Shown here: positions 36,098 to 48,066 of the stretch, piece after piece
Position numbering within the stretch: the first letter of the stretch is position 1
Layout: each line of letters opens with the position of its first letter
NCBI GenBank assembly: GCA_025201765.1
Contig: MU623470.1
Span: forward strand, 38,930 to 102,929
Source: Daldinia sp. FL1419
Lineage: Eukaryota; Ascomycota; Sordariomycetes; Xylariales; Hypoxylaceae
Direction of reading: 5' to 3'
DNA: 64,000 nucleotides
Notes under the pieces: model-generated
Databases searched by the model: none
Seen by the model: only the letters and a program-made list of their open reading frames with translations
Told to the model about the DNA's origin: nothing
Translations under genes and position numbers: made by a program

Positions 36098-37086
36098 CGC
36101 CTTCAAAGTCAACACAGAAGTACGGAGTGTACGAGAAGTTCTTCCGAGGTGGTGGTAACTAACTAGAATGGTAAGATGAAAGAGTCTTAGCGGCGTTGGG
36201 AGTTTCGCTCTAGTCTTGTCGTGGTTACCTATACGACATCACCTCTTCAGCTCTGAAGATGAAGCAAAGACGGGTTTCCCGACCAACATCTCGAAATGTG
36301 AGAGGCCCAGGGGAGGGTCTCGGAGATTTTATTTGACAACGGAGCCATGTGTCTACGATATTTATGACTTTTTTACATATTATTCCCTCCCCACAAGCTG
36401 TATATAGGCTATAGGTCTTAAGATTGTTTAAGTACTTGAAAGAGGTAGGGATGCTCGATGCAATCAAATTCAACCTACGATATTGATATTATCCCCTTGC
36501 TCCCCCACACGTCCAATCTTCAATCTTCGACGAGACACGTTATGACCCAAAAATAGCTACACATATCGAAACAACCATTCTCTCCGGGCCCATCGTTAAA
36601 TTTCCTAAGCCTCGACGCAGCTAATTTAAGCTGGCGAAACAGTCTTTTTCATGGATCCGACGAATTAGACATCGGCAATGCTCATCTTGGCGCCAAGACG
36701 ATCGACGTCGGCGGTTGAGGTTTGAAACATCCCAATGTCAGTGCTTCACTCAATGAGGGTTTCAGATCGTCTGGGTAGCCGATATTTGGGCATGGGGAAA
36801 ACGGGACTCTAGGGCTAGTTCAGATGTATTAAAACCATCGTGTCTGCAGGACGTTTCTCGAAATCTTCACCTGCACTGGATTTGGCAACTGAGCACGTGT
36901 GCTTCCCAGGTCACTTCACTTCATTTTCACTTCGAGATATCGGGCTGCGCCCTCACTAATTAATTATCTACGGCTGGACCTAATTGAATAATCATTACTT
37001 TCATTCGGTTGACGTTTTGTCTTTCCCTTTTGTTTATCAATTTCAATTCTAGGCTGTCGAGATTTTAATAGTGTCGCGTATTCACA
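36098..37086. other. Intergenic between tandem plus-strand genes
   Basis: About 1 kb with no coding exon supported. It contains the 3' end of the upstream gene and the promoter of the next one. Confidence 0.5.
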
Positions 37087-38168
37087 ATGAGGTAAGTTCT
37101 TATACAAGTTCCGCCGTCGTCTTATAACGAATATCTTGGTTCTAACGGTGACGAAGGAGCTCAATGTATCGAAGAAACGCCCGCGCAAATAGCCTCCGGG
37201 TATTTGTTCGCCAAGACGTCCCAGATACCGTTGAAGATCCCGACTCCGATTCCGATTCTGAGGATGAACCGGACACCCCGTCGCCAACGGAAGATGCATT
37301 TCCTTCATCTCCCGCTGAGACCGAGACTCCCACACAACAAGTAGGCGCTCCAACGACGGACGCCTCTCAGTCGACAACAGACGCATCTCAACAGACAGCA
37401 GGATCACCTTCTCAATCAATCACACCCGCTTCAGACGTTAATGTACCAGCAACCCAATCTTCCTCATCTAGCTTAGACATCACAGCAGGCGCATTACCAC
37501 AAGGCGGCGAGGCTTCCCAAGCCCAAACAGCCCCCTCGGACAGCCCTCAACCCACCATGAACAAGGCTGGAGCCATAGCGCTAGGCACAATCGGCGGAAC
37601 AATAATAATCGCAGCCATACTATTCATCCTATGGAAATGCCGACGACGTGGATCCCGGGGAAACAGGAATTCCACGTCAAGATTCTCGCCCTTCTCCGGG
37701 TTCAAGAGAATGGAAGAGCCGCGGGAGAAATACACGACGAACCGCGGATCGGTAGGGAAGACAGGATCGAAGATCATGGACGATCTCATGGCGGCTGCGT
37801 ATGCCGCCGAGGACGGCAACGCGTCGCAGTACGGGGCGTACATGGACGAAAAGCGACGATCAAACAACTCCTACGCGCCGAGCCAAAGGCGATCAAACCC
37901 GGCCCAGGCCACAGCCGGCCCGAATAGGGGGTCGAACTCTCTTTACGTCAACCAGATCATGTCCGGGTTCTACAAGGGCCGGAGAGTAGACGGGCTGACG
38001 ACACCGGCTAACGCCAGGATGCCTCCCCCAGCAGCTCCCTCCGTCGCAGGACAAACGGAGGTCACAGCTACTACCGAAAGCACGTGGAGGACGTGGGGCT
38101 ATTCGCAAAAGAAGCCGCCCAAGGAATCTTGGGTCGACAAGTGTATCCGCTTGGGAGGCCTAAGGTAG
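37087..38168 (+). CDS. Single-pass membrane protein with Ser/Thr-rich ectodomain
   Basis: The main exon runs from the ATG at 37164 to the TAG at 38168 (334 residues). A tiny upstream exon is possible: ATG AG at 37087-37091 followed by a GTAAGT donor, a TCTAAC branch and an AAG acceptor at 37156, which joins in frame and adds MRSS. The first 130 residues are acidic, then Ser/Thr/Gln-rich, and probably glycosylated. One membrane segment lies at about 137-157 (AIALGTIGGTIIIAAILFIL), followed by a basic stop (WKCRRRG) and a 175-residue cytosolic tail with an Arg/Ser-rich part and a conserved-looking end (KESWVDKCIRLGGLR). This resembles fungal cell-wall stress or mid2-like membrane proteins. No clear signal peptide is seen, so type III topology or a missed N-terminus is possible. 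Confidence 0.7.
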
Positions 38169-38733
38169 CTTCGGTCTACGCTTCGACGGATTTGTAGGGC
38201 AGATTAGGACTTAGTTCGAGCTACGATAATGTGCGAAATCGAAGTGTTACAAAATATCTACCCTGCGTTCGAATTCGTGACGGGTCTACGAATGCAATAT
38301 TGGTCATTGATTTTGCGAAACCGGATCTTGATACCAAGTCCATTCACCTAAAGAAAGGCGTGCTCAAAATATAGGCTTTAATAACATATGATGGGATTTT
38401 TGAATAAATGACGACCAAACTCCAGCTAGGTCATTATGATTAGGCTAATCATCAACATTATCCCTTTTTTATCCTTCCAGCAAATAACTATCGTAGCGGT
38501 TCCAATCCCCGCCACCTTACGATACAATGGCTTATATCGATGCCAGCACATTGGCCTATGATTTGTCACAAAAGCTCTTCGTCGTAGCCGGAAATCCACG
38601 CATAAAGTGCCAGTGTGATCACTTTCCTAATTCCCCCTTAATTCCTCCACGACATGCTTCGCTTTCTTCCGGCCTCGAGTTCGGGGGCTTCGCTAGCGTC
38701 TTCACGGCCGTTGTGGTCTCTGTTGTAGACCAC
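38169..38733. other. Convergent intergenic region
   Basis: This 565-bp gap lies between convergent gene ends. Minus-strand sequence from 38733 down to about 38641 stays in frame after the RBR stop for 31 codons. Nothing else is supported. Confidence 0.5.
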
Positions 38734-39398
38734 TTAGGGTTCTTCCAATAAACGATCCTCGTCTGCGTATTCGCAGTCGCAATTTTTCCACACCCCACCA
38801 CAGAGGTAGCAAAACTGGCTTCCGCAATGACAACTAATATATGATTAATAAATCGTGCAATTCAGGTTACTCTGTGATTGGAATAACTTACGTCATATGG
38901 TAGCATCCTGTAGTTAGTTCAACCATTGCTCTGCAGTGGTAGCAACGTTTCCATCCTTCTTTCCGGCCTAGCTGAATGACTTCCTCAATCTCCTTGTCCG
39001 GGTGGCATAGAAAGCCGTCGTGGTATTGCTTACAGATGAAACACGTTATGGCCTCACATTTCCCGCAGACTGCGTGCTTTTGTGTAACGTAGTTTGAAGG
39101 GGGTATGAAGGCCGAGCAGGTTGGTCGATGACAATATGTTCTATTCGGCGTTGTGAACTCGATTTGCTTTTCCTTATATTTGAAAATGGCATGTAGTTTA
39201 AGAGAGTTCTCGATAAGTTGAAGAGGAATCTCTCGGTTGCAGCAGCGAGCTGGAAAGGAGGCCTCCACGGTGGTTGCGTTCTCAAATAGTTTCTCGATGC
39301 AGTCACCACAATACTTATCTCTGCAAGGCACTTGTATTAACTTATTATTTGCCGATTCACCACCACAGGCAGCACATACTCCCTGTTCCTCCTCCTCC

Positions 39399-39433
<35 letters not shown>

Positions 39434-39868
39434 TTCTTCTTCTTCTTCTTCTTCATAATTCGAACCATTGTCCCCGGGAGAATCCTCGTTATTGCCATCA
39501 TCATCATCGTCAGCGGCGGTATCGGGCGTATTAGATTCACTGCGATCCTCAACTATATCCATTTCAAATCCAGTTTCACCTTCATCATCGTAGTCTTCAT
39601 TCACATCCATTTCGGATCCAGATGTTTCTATGTAATCGTCGCTGCTTTCTTCTTCTTCCCGAATTTGATGTCCGTTAGAGACAGTGGTGAGTTCATCGCT
39701 ATAGAGCTGCATAGCTATTTCGGCATCTGATCGTCCTCCTTCTCCATTGTCAGCATCCGTAGATGATATAATTTGCTGTAGGTCTTCTTTCTGGAGCTGG
39801 ACGATAAGGTTCATGGTATCGTCATCGATGTCATACCAGTTACCAGTCTGGTTGGCCTGGAGGGCCAT
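38734..39868 (-). CDS. RBR (RING-IBR-RING) E3 ubiquitin ligase
   Basis: Two exons, 39868-38892 and 38833-38734, join in phase 2 across a 58-bp intron (GTAAGT donor, TATTAG acceptor), giving 358 residues. The N-terminal 138 residues are acidic and disordered, followed by 23 consecutive Glu. RING1 begins at Cys165 (CAACGG, PCRDKYCGDC, CCNREIPL). The IBR follows with YCHRPTCSAFIPPS and CGKCEAITCFIC. RING2 is CYHCRAMVELTTGCYHM, then CHCGSQFCYLCG. In RBR ligases the Cys of the GCNHM-like motif accepts ubiquitin before transfer; here that is Cys322 in GCYHM, next to the splice site. The protein ends soon after RING2. The start is the ATG at 39868. A decayed relative of the IBR part lies upstream at about 40.6-40.9 kb. 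Confidence 0.85.
39386..39454. repeat. Trinucleotide microsatellite (TTC/CTC)n coding poly-Glu
   Basis: The 69-bp tract of CTC and TTC units on the plus strand reads as 23 Glu codons on the minus strand within the RBR ligase. Its 5' part mixes CTC and TTC and its 3' part is pure TTC, as expected of a slippage-prone repeat. Length variation among strains is likely. Confidence 0.95.
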
Positions 39869-40639
39869 TGTATTCAAATTATCGATAATCTGGATGTATC
39901 GGTAGATGTATATAGGGCAATACGCTCTGCGAAGTCAGGGAAAACCTACTTAGGTACCTAGGTAGGTATATCTATTGTATTTAGAATGGAGGAAACAGTG
40001 TGAATACCTTGACTGGGGGAAGAAAAGGTGCCTTGATGCCTAAAGATGTAAGACGTAGGTATTTTAAATAGGCGAGTTCTAGGGAAGTTGTGTAATTGTT
40101 TGTAGTATTGTTATTATGTTATCATCCTTCATTCTTGCCAGAATATCTCAAGCACGTACGGATCCAATGTGAAAGGCTTGATAGATACCTCCTAGGCGGG
40201 TACCTGGTACCTGTCTACCTGTCTGGGTAGGTATTTGTGATTTCGAGGTGAGACAGTAGAGAATCGAGTTGTTGAAGATGGCTTTATAAATAACCCATCC
40301 ATCCGCTATCATTTTATTCTTAAGTGTAAAGGAGTTTCAAGGACGAAAAGTTAGGCCTTATAAACTTCTAAGGGTTACGTTGGGTTGCTTTGGTCCTGGT
40401 AGACAACAAGAGACGAGATTGTGTCTTGTTGCAGTACCTAAGGTCCTAATCTAACCAGGTTCGATCTCTACAAGTTTCTCTTGGTCTCTGATAACTCGAT
40501 AGCATTCACTGTGCTTCCATCATCGCACCTTTAATTATTAGTCTTTAGTTTTAGTTAATTTTTCCGCGTACTCTAGATTAACACGGAACTCAAGGAGACC
40601 TACTATGTAGTAACCACCTCCTAGGTATCTGTTTAAATC
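39869..40639. other. Upstream region of the RBR gene
   Basis: No gene is supported. TACTTAGGTACCTAGGTAGG-type palindromic text occurs at 39947-39966, and related GGTACCTGGTACC text at 40200-40212. Confidence 0.5.
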
Positions 40640-40885
40640 CTATAAGTTGTACGGATATACTGACCAACCCTGATTTATGTTAGTGTCTTTATTTGCGTTG
40701 TCTTCCATGCGTCCAATAGACTGGCATTTACCACATGTTGCAACCTTCTTAATGTACATATCAGGTTGTATGAACGTGGAGCAGGTTGGTTGGTGGCAGT
40801 ACATCCTATTCGATGTCGAATATTGGGTGACTTTCCCCTGGAAATGTCCAATTAAATCCGGCTCAAGTAAATGCTCGAAGGTCAA
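40640..40885 (-). pseudogene. RBR ligase fragment (IBR part), decayed paralogue
   Basis: A minus-strand frame reads TFEHLLEPDLIGHFQGKV, QYSTSNRMYCHQPTCSTFI, QPDMYIKKVATCGKC, closely like the segment LKLHAIFKYKEKQ, EFTTPNRTYCHRPTCSAFI and HAVCGKC of the neighbouring RBR gene and like fungal RBR ligases generally. It covers only the end of RING1 and the first half of the IBR; after CGKC the similarity ends (QSIGRMEDN), and a stop lies shortly upstream of it. No RING1 or RING2 partner exons could be found nearby. It is best read as a remnant of a tandem RBR copy. Confidence 0.7.
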
Positions 40886-41666
40886 GAGGGACTGTTATTA
40901 GACAACAACAGCGCAGGGGATAAAGGGACTCATCAGATGCAGCGTTATGAAGCAGCTGTCTTAGACACGGGTAGCAATGTCGATGTCCGCAGGGTACTTT
41001 TACTAGTCTTGTATGTAACTTGTATTGTTTCCACGCATTAGGTGGAAATACCTACCTCGGTCCTTGGTACCTGATGTTGAAGGTAACTACCTAGGTAGAT
41101 GCCTAAGTAGAGATAGGTACCTGTAACTAACCCAAGTACATACGCTCAATGCACTTTCCATTAGGTATTGCACTTCTGTCCTCGGATGTAAGGTTAGTTC
41201 CTTCTTTCCCATCCCATATTTTCCTCATGCAGCAAATTATCAAATTAGGTGCTGGTAGTTACCGGTTCCTTCCAACATCAAACGGCATACAATGTACATG
41301 TATCAAGTACATACGTAGGTGGGTACCTATGTACATGTTCCTATCGACCTACCTAGGTTAGGAAGTCCTAAAAATATCAGAGCAACAGGATAGTTTGCGT
41401 ACGCGGTTATTAATACACTAACCTAACCGTTAGGCAAGTACCTCTACACTTCAACGTCTAATATATAATAAGTTGGGGGGCATGGGGGAGACTGGAACTG
41501 GTTATTATGTGACTATGACGAAATATGATATCTCGAACCTTGCCCACTTTTGGGTCGCCACGGAGATGTCGAGATCATCGAGGTCGTCTGCACCAATATC
41601 ATACGTCCCATTCACCACTTGCTAGGGAATATGGTCTATGAAGATAATCACTTATTTTGAAATTTG
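40886..41666. other. Intergenic, promoter side of erythromycin-esterase-like gene
   Basis: The region is AT-rich and unusually dense in TACCTAGGTA-type text (41086-41101, 41115-41125, 41313-41356). No coding exon is supported. Confidence 0.5.
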
Positions 41667-43212
41667 ATGGTATTCAGACTTGCTAAGAAAATGTCGGCCG
41701 ACCTGCCAGAACTATTAAAAAGTGCCGCACTGAAGCTCCCGCCCATAGAGAGCAACGAGTTCGGGGCCAAGTTTGACATGTTTGGAAATTCCCGCCTCGT
41801 TCTCATCGGCGATGGGAGGTTAGTATTTTGAGCCGTGCTTCGATAACAACCAACAACCCGTAGGAGGTAGTTTACTAACAAATAAAACTAGCCACGGGAC
41901 ATCGGAGTTCTATCGAGCGCGTGCTGCTATCACAAAACGCTTGATAGAAGAACATGGCTTCACCCACGTAGCTATCGAAAGTGACTGGCCGGATGCGCGA
42001 TCTATCGATCATTATGTGCGGCAGCATCCCCGTCGGTCCGAGAAGGTGCCCATTCGAGTGTTTGATCATTTCCCGCGCTGGGTATGAGTAAATCTAGCTA
42101 TAAACCTGCCATCGTCTCTTCGTTTTTCCTGAATTTTCTAACCGCCTAGGTATATATACCTATATATAGATGTGGCGTAATGCCGAAGTACAAGAGTTTG
42201 TAGACTGGCTCCGAGAGCACAACGCCAAGTTACCCATGAACCAGAGAACATCCTTCAATGGACTCGATCTCTATAGTATTGGGGCTTCGACTCGGGCGGT
42301 AGTCGAGTATCTTGATAGGGTAGGTTATTGCGTTCCAATCATTCATCGTACCGTTCCACCGGCAACTAATGTTATAAACAGGTTGACCCGGCTCTCGCCG
42401 AAGCAGCTCGGAAACGGTATGGCTGTCTGGAGCCGTGGCTCGACGATCCGCATGAATATGGCCGCAAGTCCTTTTACGAAGGCTCGTCTAAGTGCGAGCC
42501 GGGTGTGATCAAGACGTTGCAGGAACTCCTTACGAAGCGAATCCAGTTAGCCTCTCACCCGGAGGATGGCGAGTCTTTCTTGGACGCTGAGATGAACGCT
42601 CGGGTAGTTCGTGATTCCGAGAAATATTATCGGGCCATTTTCCACGGCGACAAGATGTCGTGGAATATTCGCGACACTCATATGTTCAATACTCTATCGC
42701 GCCTCCTCAAGCTCCAGCCTGGCTCCAAGGCGGTTGTATGGGCCCATAATTCTCACTTGGGAGACGCCAGGGGTTCGAGCATGGGAGCAAAGCGCGGCGA
42801 GCTCAATCTGGGACAACTATGTCGTGAGAATTACCCGAACGAGGTCTCCATCATAGGATGCGGAACGTATACGGGAACCGTCGCCGCCGCCGACGAGTGG
42901 GATGAGCCCATGAAGATCATGGACGTAGTGCCTTCGCGTCCGGATAGTTACGAGAGCATGATGCATGATACTGGAATCCCGTCTTTTATGGTCGACTTGC
43001 GTCGCCTGAAGACTGAGCCTATGTTGCAGCGATTCATCGGTGTGATATATAAGCCTGATACCGAGAGATGGAGTCACTATATGAAGACCGTCCTTACTGA
43101 GCAATACGATGCATTTGTTTGGTTTGATAGGACAAATGCCGTTAATGAATTCGAAACCGCACAGCCAAAAGAAGCCCTCTCCAAAGGGGAAACTTACCCC
43201 TTTGGTGTATGA
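41667..43212 (+). CDS. Erythromycin esterase family protein
   Basis: Four exons, 41667-41818, 41892-42081, 42170-42319 and 42382-43212, join in consistent phase across introns of 73, 88 and 62 bp, giving 440 residues. The first junction restores LVLIGDGSHGTSEFYRARAA, the family's N-terminal catalytic block with His and Glu; AIESDWPDARSIDHYVR, NAEVQEFVDWLREHN and VVWAHNSHLGDAR (second His pair) follow. The C-terminal region has EVSIIGCGTYTGTVAA and YDAFVWFDRT. In bacteria, members open macrolide lactone rings, but most homologues, including fungal ones, have unknown substrates and form a broader hydrolase group. No signal peptide is seen, so the protein is probably cytosolic. An in-frame ATG at 41691 is an alternative start. 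The introns show it is settled in a fungal genome. Confidence 0.86.
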
Positions 43213-44206
43213 AAAGGGTAGAGTAGAAATATTCATGTATAAAATGTCACTATAAATCTATGGCCCGGCGATGCTATTCTCCCGAATGTACCTAATAGTG
43301 TATATCAATGCTACATTAACAATTTTAAATCACCATAACATCTGTATACACAGTAAGGATGATGGTATAAATAGTAGAAAATGCCCTTGAAAACTCCGCT
43401 TAGGATGCATATCAAATTATGGTCTATCAGCACGCTCAAAACAGATTGCCACCAACCCGGAATATCATCCTACTCCCTCCTGCCCAATGCCGTTTTTTGA
43501 GATTCATTTGGTCGCTGCCAAGCCGTTTCGTTATGTCCGTCTCCTAACCGGGAGAAAGAAAGCCCTGTTTGCGCGCCCGAATGTTGGATAAGTAAGGCTT
43601 GAAACAAAGCCCCGAACACGTATCAACCCCCACGATCATATGATTCATCTTTTACAATTTCGTCGTCAGGTGAAGTCCACTCTTCTGCAAAAGCAAAAAG
43701 TAGTTGGTATGCATGACTGAGAAGCTGGTGTAAAGATTGCTTAGCATACTCGTGCCTCCTCCCATCATCTCGTCGTGCTCAGTTCCACCAACGTCGCATC
43801 CAGAAACCATCCTAAAGTAATAAATTTCGTATGTTATACATTTTCCCTGTAAGAAAGGTAATTGGTCTTCCCAAGAAGAGATGAATAAACTTGTCTCAAC
43901 CTGAATGACCTCAACGTAGCTCGTTTGAGGCGTAAGCCGTGATCGTTAAAAAAAAAGAAAAATTTCACTAGATTAAACTAGATTCTGTGCGTAGCTGTTA
44001 TCCGTTGCGTCTCGATTGTACTCATGGCGAAATGCTTGGCGTTCCGAGCATATCATTCTCAATGAGAGCTATATTTCGCGTTCGATATACGAGAGGATCG
44101 GCTTGATATATGCTCACGTATGTGATATATGGGGTAGTAATAACCAATCACCCCAATGCAGTGGCATAGGAACATTAATGCTCTGGTACCGTATCAGTGT
44201 CAACTC
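43213..44206. other. Convergent intergenic region
   Basis: The 1-kb gap lies between convergent gene ends and probably contains two 3' UTRs. An A-rich tract occurs at 43949-43963. No gene is supported. Confidence 0.5.
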
Positions 44207-47200
44207 TTATTGACTTTGCATGAGTATCTTCTTGGCTGTTTCTGTACTGCCGATACTTGTTTGGGTATCGCGCCGCTTTGCGCTTGATAGGGTCCTTCCC
44301 AATGGCGAGCTGGTATGATCCTTGACTGGATTCCGCCTCTTAGGCTTCATGACAAGGCCTTCGTCGCTATCGCTACCGTCTTCATCATCAACTGCCCTTG
44401 TAGTTAGGAGAGACGAGGTAGCCAAGGATCTTTGCGGCTGGGGAAGTAATAAGGTTTGGAAATGTTCGTCATCTTCCAAAGGGAATCCTGAGATTGGCTC
44501 CTTTGTGAGGGCGGGCGGGGTTAAGGAATCGGCGGTGTCAATAAGGGAGTGATGGCCGACGGAACCTGGCCTTAACAGAAATTCACCTTCGGCATCAGCA
44601 GACACCGAGCTAGCACCACTGAGTAGCGCCGGCAGCGATGGGTCTGAGCGGAACACTGGTGAATTTTCATCCTGGCTTGGTGGACTTCCGAGGCCGACTG
44701 GACTTGTTGACTCACTAGGGCTGGTCAACGGCGTCATGAGCGTGCCAGTGGAGGCGGAAGCCGATGTTGCAGCAGTTCCAGTATCTCCCCTAGATGGTGG
44801 TTGACCGTGGTCTAAACCAAGCTCGTATTCGGGTGAAGAAGGGTAAGGAACTGGTGTAGGATCGTCTTCATGAGATTCGAATTCCTCACGATTTGATTGC
44901 TCTTCCTCTTCTTGTCGGCGGCGCATTACTTGCTCATGAATTCGGACAAAGGAGTCTGGAGTAGAAGGGTCATAGACTTTGGGTGGAGGGGTATGGCCTT
45001 CCACTTGTGTTTCCCGGTGAGTAGTCGTAGGTCGCTTATCTAACTCTACGGTACCCATATGGCTTTCATGCATATTGGGGTCTGAGTTCGGCTGACCATG
45101 TTGATAGGTGCCAATGGCTCTGGGAGAAAAGAACATAGGAGAAGCTAGAGCACTTCCCCGGTGAAAGGTGTATGATTTTATTTCTGGAGGGTGGACCGAC
45201 AGAGGACGTCGGGGGAGTTCCATACTGCCTGGAGCTACAGCTGTGCTTAAAGCGACCTTGGCTTCCGCACGTTTATCATTACAGCCAAACAGCCCACGGT
45301 CAACCGACCGCGATCGGGACGATTCGTCCGTCGAGTCTATATCTCGGGTCTTCCGCAAAGCAGTGATCGGATCGTCTCTAATGCAGGTTTCAAGGGCGGG
45401 AGAATTCGGCATGGTATGCGGGTCTCGTCCAGGTGCCAGTGCAAGTATTGCATTGGTTATGGATCTTGTTCGGCCGTGGCGATGACTTAGATGGCCCATG
45501 ATCGACGAGTAAGAAGTCGAAGTCGACGGCGGTCCTGCCAGATCTGGTTGCGCGTTAAAATCGTTGACAGAGCCGCTCGGATTACGTCTAAAATCTCCGC
45601 CTACCAAAGCCGTCCCACGTTGGGTAGAATCCGGTTCATCATGGACCGGAGACTCCTGAGGAGTTACTGTAACACTTTGCGATAAGGGATGGTCGCTTTC
45701 TCGGACCGTAGCAAAGTAGTCATCGGGGCGTAAGCTCTTCCGGCGAGCGTCTCGGATGTGTGAGGTCGATCCTATAGTCGAAGGTGCATCCCCTGAAGAA
45801 CTAGCAGCACTGCTCGTCGCTCTTCTCCTCGAATAGCCTTCCGTCCTTTCGGTACGCGGGTGCATAACTTTACCAATAGTCTTCTTTACAACCGAGCGAG
45901 CCCTTTCTAGAAACGTGAGGGGGATAACAGCACGAGTGATTTCCTTCTCGTCGACTTCGATTTTTCGTCCGGAAGTACGACGCGAGGGATCAGTTTCATC
46001 AATCCACGCCATGAGATTAGGAATGCCTTGCACAACCCAAGGATGGCGCTTCACCTCCCTTAATCGTATTCGTTTCTCGGGGTTCTTAGTTAACATTCGA
46101 CGCAAAAGATCGTACAATAGTTCGTCAATCTCTTCGTATGCAAGGACGCTATCATCACGATACGGTTCGTTGTTAACGCGCTTGTAAAAGGACGTAGACG
46201 ACGGGGAATGCTGCGGGTCAACCGGCTTGAGTCGGCGGCGTGGGATATACACTTCCTCTTTGGCAATCTTATGAAACATTTGATACTCATCCTCAGCCAT
46301 GAATGGAATGCGAGCATAGATGAGACAGTAGAGCGTCACGCCTAGAGACCATACATCAATTTGTTCTGAAATCTTCGGTTGCTCTTCGCTTATGTCGGTG
46401 TAGCATAATTCTGGCGCAAAGAAGGCAGGTGTGCCAACAGTCTTGGCTAATTCGAGATCATCGTCGAAGTCGCGAGCCTCGGATTCCGATACGAGCTCTT
46501 CGGGTTCACCCTCACGGATGGGTCGGCCAAAGTAGGAGACACCGAAATCGGATATTTTCACCCTGTGATCCCGAGTCCATAAGAGATTGGCTGGTTTGAT
46601 GTCGCGGTGAACTACTCCTTCATAATGTAAGTACTCTAAGCCCAAAACTGTGTCCCTGAACGTAGCACGGGCGTCGTCAATTGTGAAGCACGGGACATAG
46701 GAATAGTCATCAGCAAAAGGATCATGCGGTTGCGGATTATAATCAACCGATGACATATGAGAGATTATCGAGTCGGCCATGCTCGGAGATCGGCCACGAA
46801 ATATAGCATCCTCGGGGAACGCTGAAGCAACGGTTCTATCCAATGCAGCTGATGATCCAGGCTGAGAGCGCAAAGGCCCAGGGGTCTCGATGTCGTTTTC
46901 GCCGTCCGCACCCATACTAACCGAAGAGGCATCGTATTCCGAGGGTAGTGGTGTGCCCGCACGAGAACCCGAGGGTGCGGATTGGGCGTGCGAACGAGTA
47001 GGGGAGGTGGCTCTTGATCCGGTTCTGGACGAGGCGATTCTGTTTGAACGAATAAGTTCGCTTCCTGCTCTCCCTAGGGAGCGTGGGTGTCCCTCGGAGT
47101 CGTCATCGTTCGCGGCGCCGTACTCGATACTCCAAAAGTCTTCCGGGCCCTTCTGGGTTTGCATCATCTTTGCCCTTTTCACGTCATTTAGAGCCTGGCG

Positions 47201-48066
47201 TCTTTCAAGAAGCTGGATATACCGTTCTTCTTCTTCCGTACTCAATTCCCCTCGGACTTCCTTCTCGATTCTTCGCCTCTCGATACTGCATATGTACGGT
47301 AAGCCCTTCTTTCTCCAAACAACCTCTCCTAGTTCAACGTGCTCCAAGACCATATAGATCTTCTTAAACTCCGGGTCGTCAATGATCTCGAGAAGGGCAA
47401 CGACGTTGGGATGACGGATCTTCTTCAGTATGGCAATTTCTCTTTTTGTCTTGTCTTGAGGGGAGGCGGTAACCTTTCCCAGACGACGTTTCTTGGAGAA
47501 CCTAGGAATGATCTTGATCGCGACATTCTCACCGGTCCTTAGGTCTCGGGCCAATTTCACTTTGCCATGTACACCTCGGCCAAGTTCTTCTATTACTTCA
47601 TATTGATTGATAATCTTCCGTCCCGTCATTAAATCCATATCGACGAGGGCTTTGTGCGTCCTATATTCGCCAAGTCTAGTTAGCCAAAAGCAAACCAGAT
47701 GAAATACTTGCATAGAGATAAGATCCCAGTCGGACAACGAGCTTGGCCCCTCACTAGCTTAAACGCTCGTAATCGCATTCTAGGAAGCACCTATCCGCAA
47801 GATTCTATATATCGGTGATGCGAGACTTACTCTCGAACTCTATGATTCTGCAGCGGGTGCAGATAGGGACTGGCGGTGGCGGGCATTGGCGTAGAAGCCT
47901 CAGAGGCGGAGTGCGGGAAGAAGGCATTGGGACGAGGGTTTGTAGGGCTAAACAAGCCCGGGGACGAGATCGGGGTACTACTCGCAGTCCTAGAAGGAAC
48001 GGTGGTGAGGGGTGGATTATTGTCGGTAAGGAGATGAGGAGGTTGATTCGGTTGCTGCGGATCCAT
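44207..48066 (-). CDS. SNF1-activating / CaMKK-like Ser/Thr protein kinase (Ssp1/Sak1 type)
   Basis: Two exons, 48066-47831 and 47660-44207, join in phase 2 across a 170-bp intron (GTAAGT donor, ATATAG acceptor), giving 1,229 residues. A Pro/Ser-rich N-terminus of about 80 residues precedes the kinase domain: glycine loop GRGVHGKV (106-113), VAIK with Lys128, an insert of about 200 residues at roughly 196-401, then HRDIKPANLLW (Asp432), DFGVS (Asp450), GTPAFFAPEL and DVWSLGVTLYCLIYARIPF. The catalytic domain with a long insert and the APEL text point to the fungal Ssp1/Sak1/CMKC group, which phosphorylates the activation loop of SNF1/AMPK in nutrient and stress signalling. The C-terminal 550 residues are Ser/Pro-rich and disordered, with many potential phosphosites. 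All catalytic residues are intact. Confidence 0.88.

Noticed and set aside
39237..39534. Plus-strand open frames over the TTC repeat (poly-Ser or poly-Leu)
   Set aside because: They are antisense to the poly-Glu tract of the RBR gene and exist only because the repeat lacks stops.
46890..47357. Plus-strand 155-codon open frame
   Set aside because: It lies antisense to the kinase gene in a Ser/Pro-rich region and has no motif.
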